64,000 nucleotides of DNA, taken from positions 1-64,000 of the forward strand of contig JACSYO010002130.1 of NCBI GenBank assembly GCA_016806645.1. The letters are read 5' to 3'. Shown one piece after another: positions 63,524 through 64,000 of this stretch. Source of the DNA: Ophiodon elongatus (Eukaryota > Chordata > Actinopteri > Perciformes > Hexagrammidae). The notes beneath the pieces are model-generated. The model was given only the letters and a program-made list of their open reading frames with translations. It was not told the origin of the DNA and made no database searches. The position numbers and the translations under genes were made by a program. Numbering within the stretch: position 1 is the stretch's first letter; each line of letters opens with the position of its first letter.

Positions 63524-63538
63524 CTGCACGACAATGAC

Positions 63539-63575
63539 AGACACACACAGACACACACACACACACACACACACA
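63539..63575. repeat. (CA)n upstream of the same CCS exon
   Basis: This reads (UG)n in the CCS transcript, ending about 15 bases before the GTGCAG acceptor at 63524. Confidence 0.95.
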
Positions 63576-64000
63576 ATACACACACAGCACATAAGTAACA
63601 GAACCACAGACGCGGGCTACACGGGAGTAAACAGCATTTAAAGTTGGGGAACACTGCCTGAAGACTTGTGGCTCCGACTGTCACACGCTTAATTGAAAAA
63701 TGTAGCACCTGAAGCAGAACTGCTGAAAAATGGCTCCGGTGGGACACATTTGGCAATCTGAGACGGGTATCACGTCTCCCATTTGGCTCACGTTGAAATA
63801 TTTATTAAAACTCAAGCAGAGATTTTGTCAGAATTCATGAGGAGAGGATCCATTATTTACTAACTCCTTTTTACGACTAAATATTCAGACACAAGTTATC
63901 TCCTGCTCGGAGCAAGTAGTCTCGAAAAAAAATGATAATAACGAATGATTATGCAGGAAGTTGAGGAGCAGATGTACCCTTTCAGAGTGCCCTGGACCGC
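63576..64000. other. CCS intron or upstream exons, unresolved
   Basis: I could not identify the preceding CCS exon (the segment with the NCNSCG-like zinc loop of domain 2) in these 425 bases. The region is best treated as intron. Confidence 0.5.

Noticed and set aside
63960..64000. Possible upstream CCS exon at the right edge
   Set aside because: The minus-strand frames there (for example AVQGTLKG) only faintly resemble the SOD-like domain and lack a clear splice site before the window ends.

Overview
The window is vertebrate nuclear DNA and almost certainly from a ray-finned (probably percomorph) fish. It holds compact multi-exon genes with GT-AG introns, dense CA/TG microsatellites, and several dispersed repeats that I recognise from teleost genomes. 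There are no bacterial-style operons, CRISPR arrays or recognisable RNA genes.

Four genes are supported by spliced protein homology. (1) About 1.0-14.0 kb, plus strand: a complete protein kinase D (PRKD family) gene in 18 coding exons, 809 aa, with an N-terminal ubiquitin-like region, two C1 zinc domains, a PH domain and a Ser/Thr kinase domain. (2) 47.4-15.6 kb, minus strand: a complete muscle-type alpha-actinin (ACTN3-like) gene in 21 coding exons, 898 aa, with a first intron of about 19.6 kb. (3) 56.9-54.5 kb, minus strand: an RBM14/RBM4-type RNA-binding protein of 565 aa, with a separate untranslated 5' exon near 58.8 kb. (4) 63.5-60.8 kb, minus strand: the last three exons of CCS, the copper chaperone for superoxide dismutase. 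Its 5' part lies beyond the right edge. Exon coordinates were derived by hand from reading frame, splice consensus and family alignment, and the phases agree across every junction.

PRKD and ACTN3 converge tail to tail around 14.0-14.15 kb. CCS, RBM14 and ACTN3 are all transcribed leftwards. CCS and RBM14 are also neighbours of ACTN3 on human 11q13, which supports the ACTN3 assignment over ACTN1, 2 or 4 and points to an old conserved gene neighbourhood. A protein kinase D gene next to ACTN3 is not part of the human arrangement and may be a fourth PRKD paralogue.

The rest is intron or intergenic DNA: microsatellites (many within a few tens of bases of splice sites), one 8-bp G-rich minisatellite in a PRKD intron, at least four dispersed teleost repeats, and possible regulatory sequence in the large ACTN3 intron. 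The most interesting observations are exons sandwiched between dinucleotide repeats (ACTN3 exons 2 and 4; a CCS exon flanked by complementary TG and AC tracts), a 90-bp in-frame intron inside the PRKD kinase domain, and a protein-like 59-codon ORF running antisense from the PRKD start codon. No wholly new multi-gene system was found.
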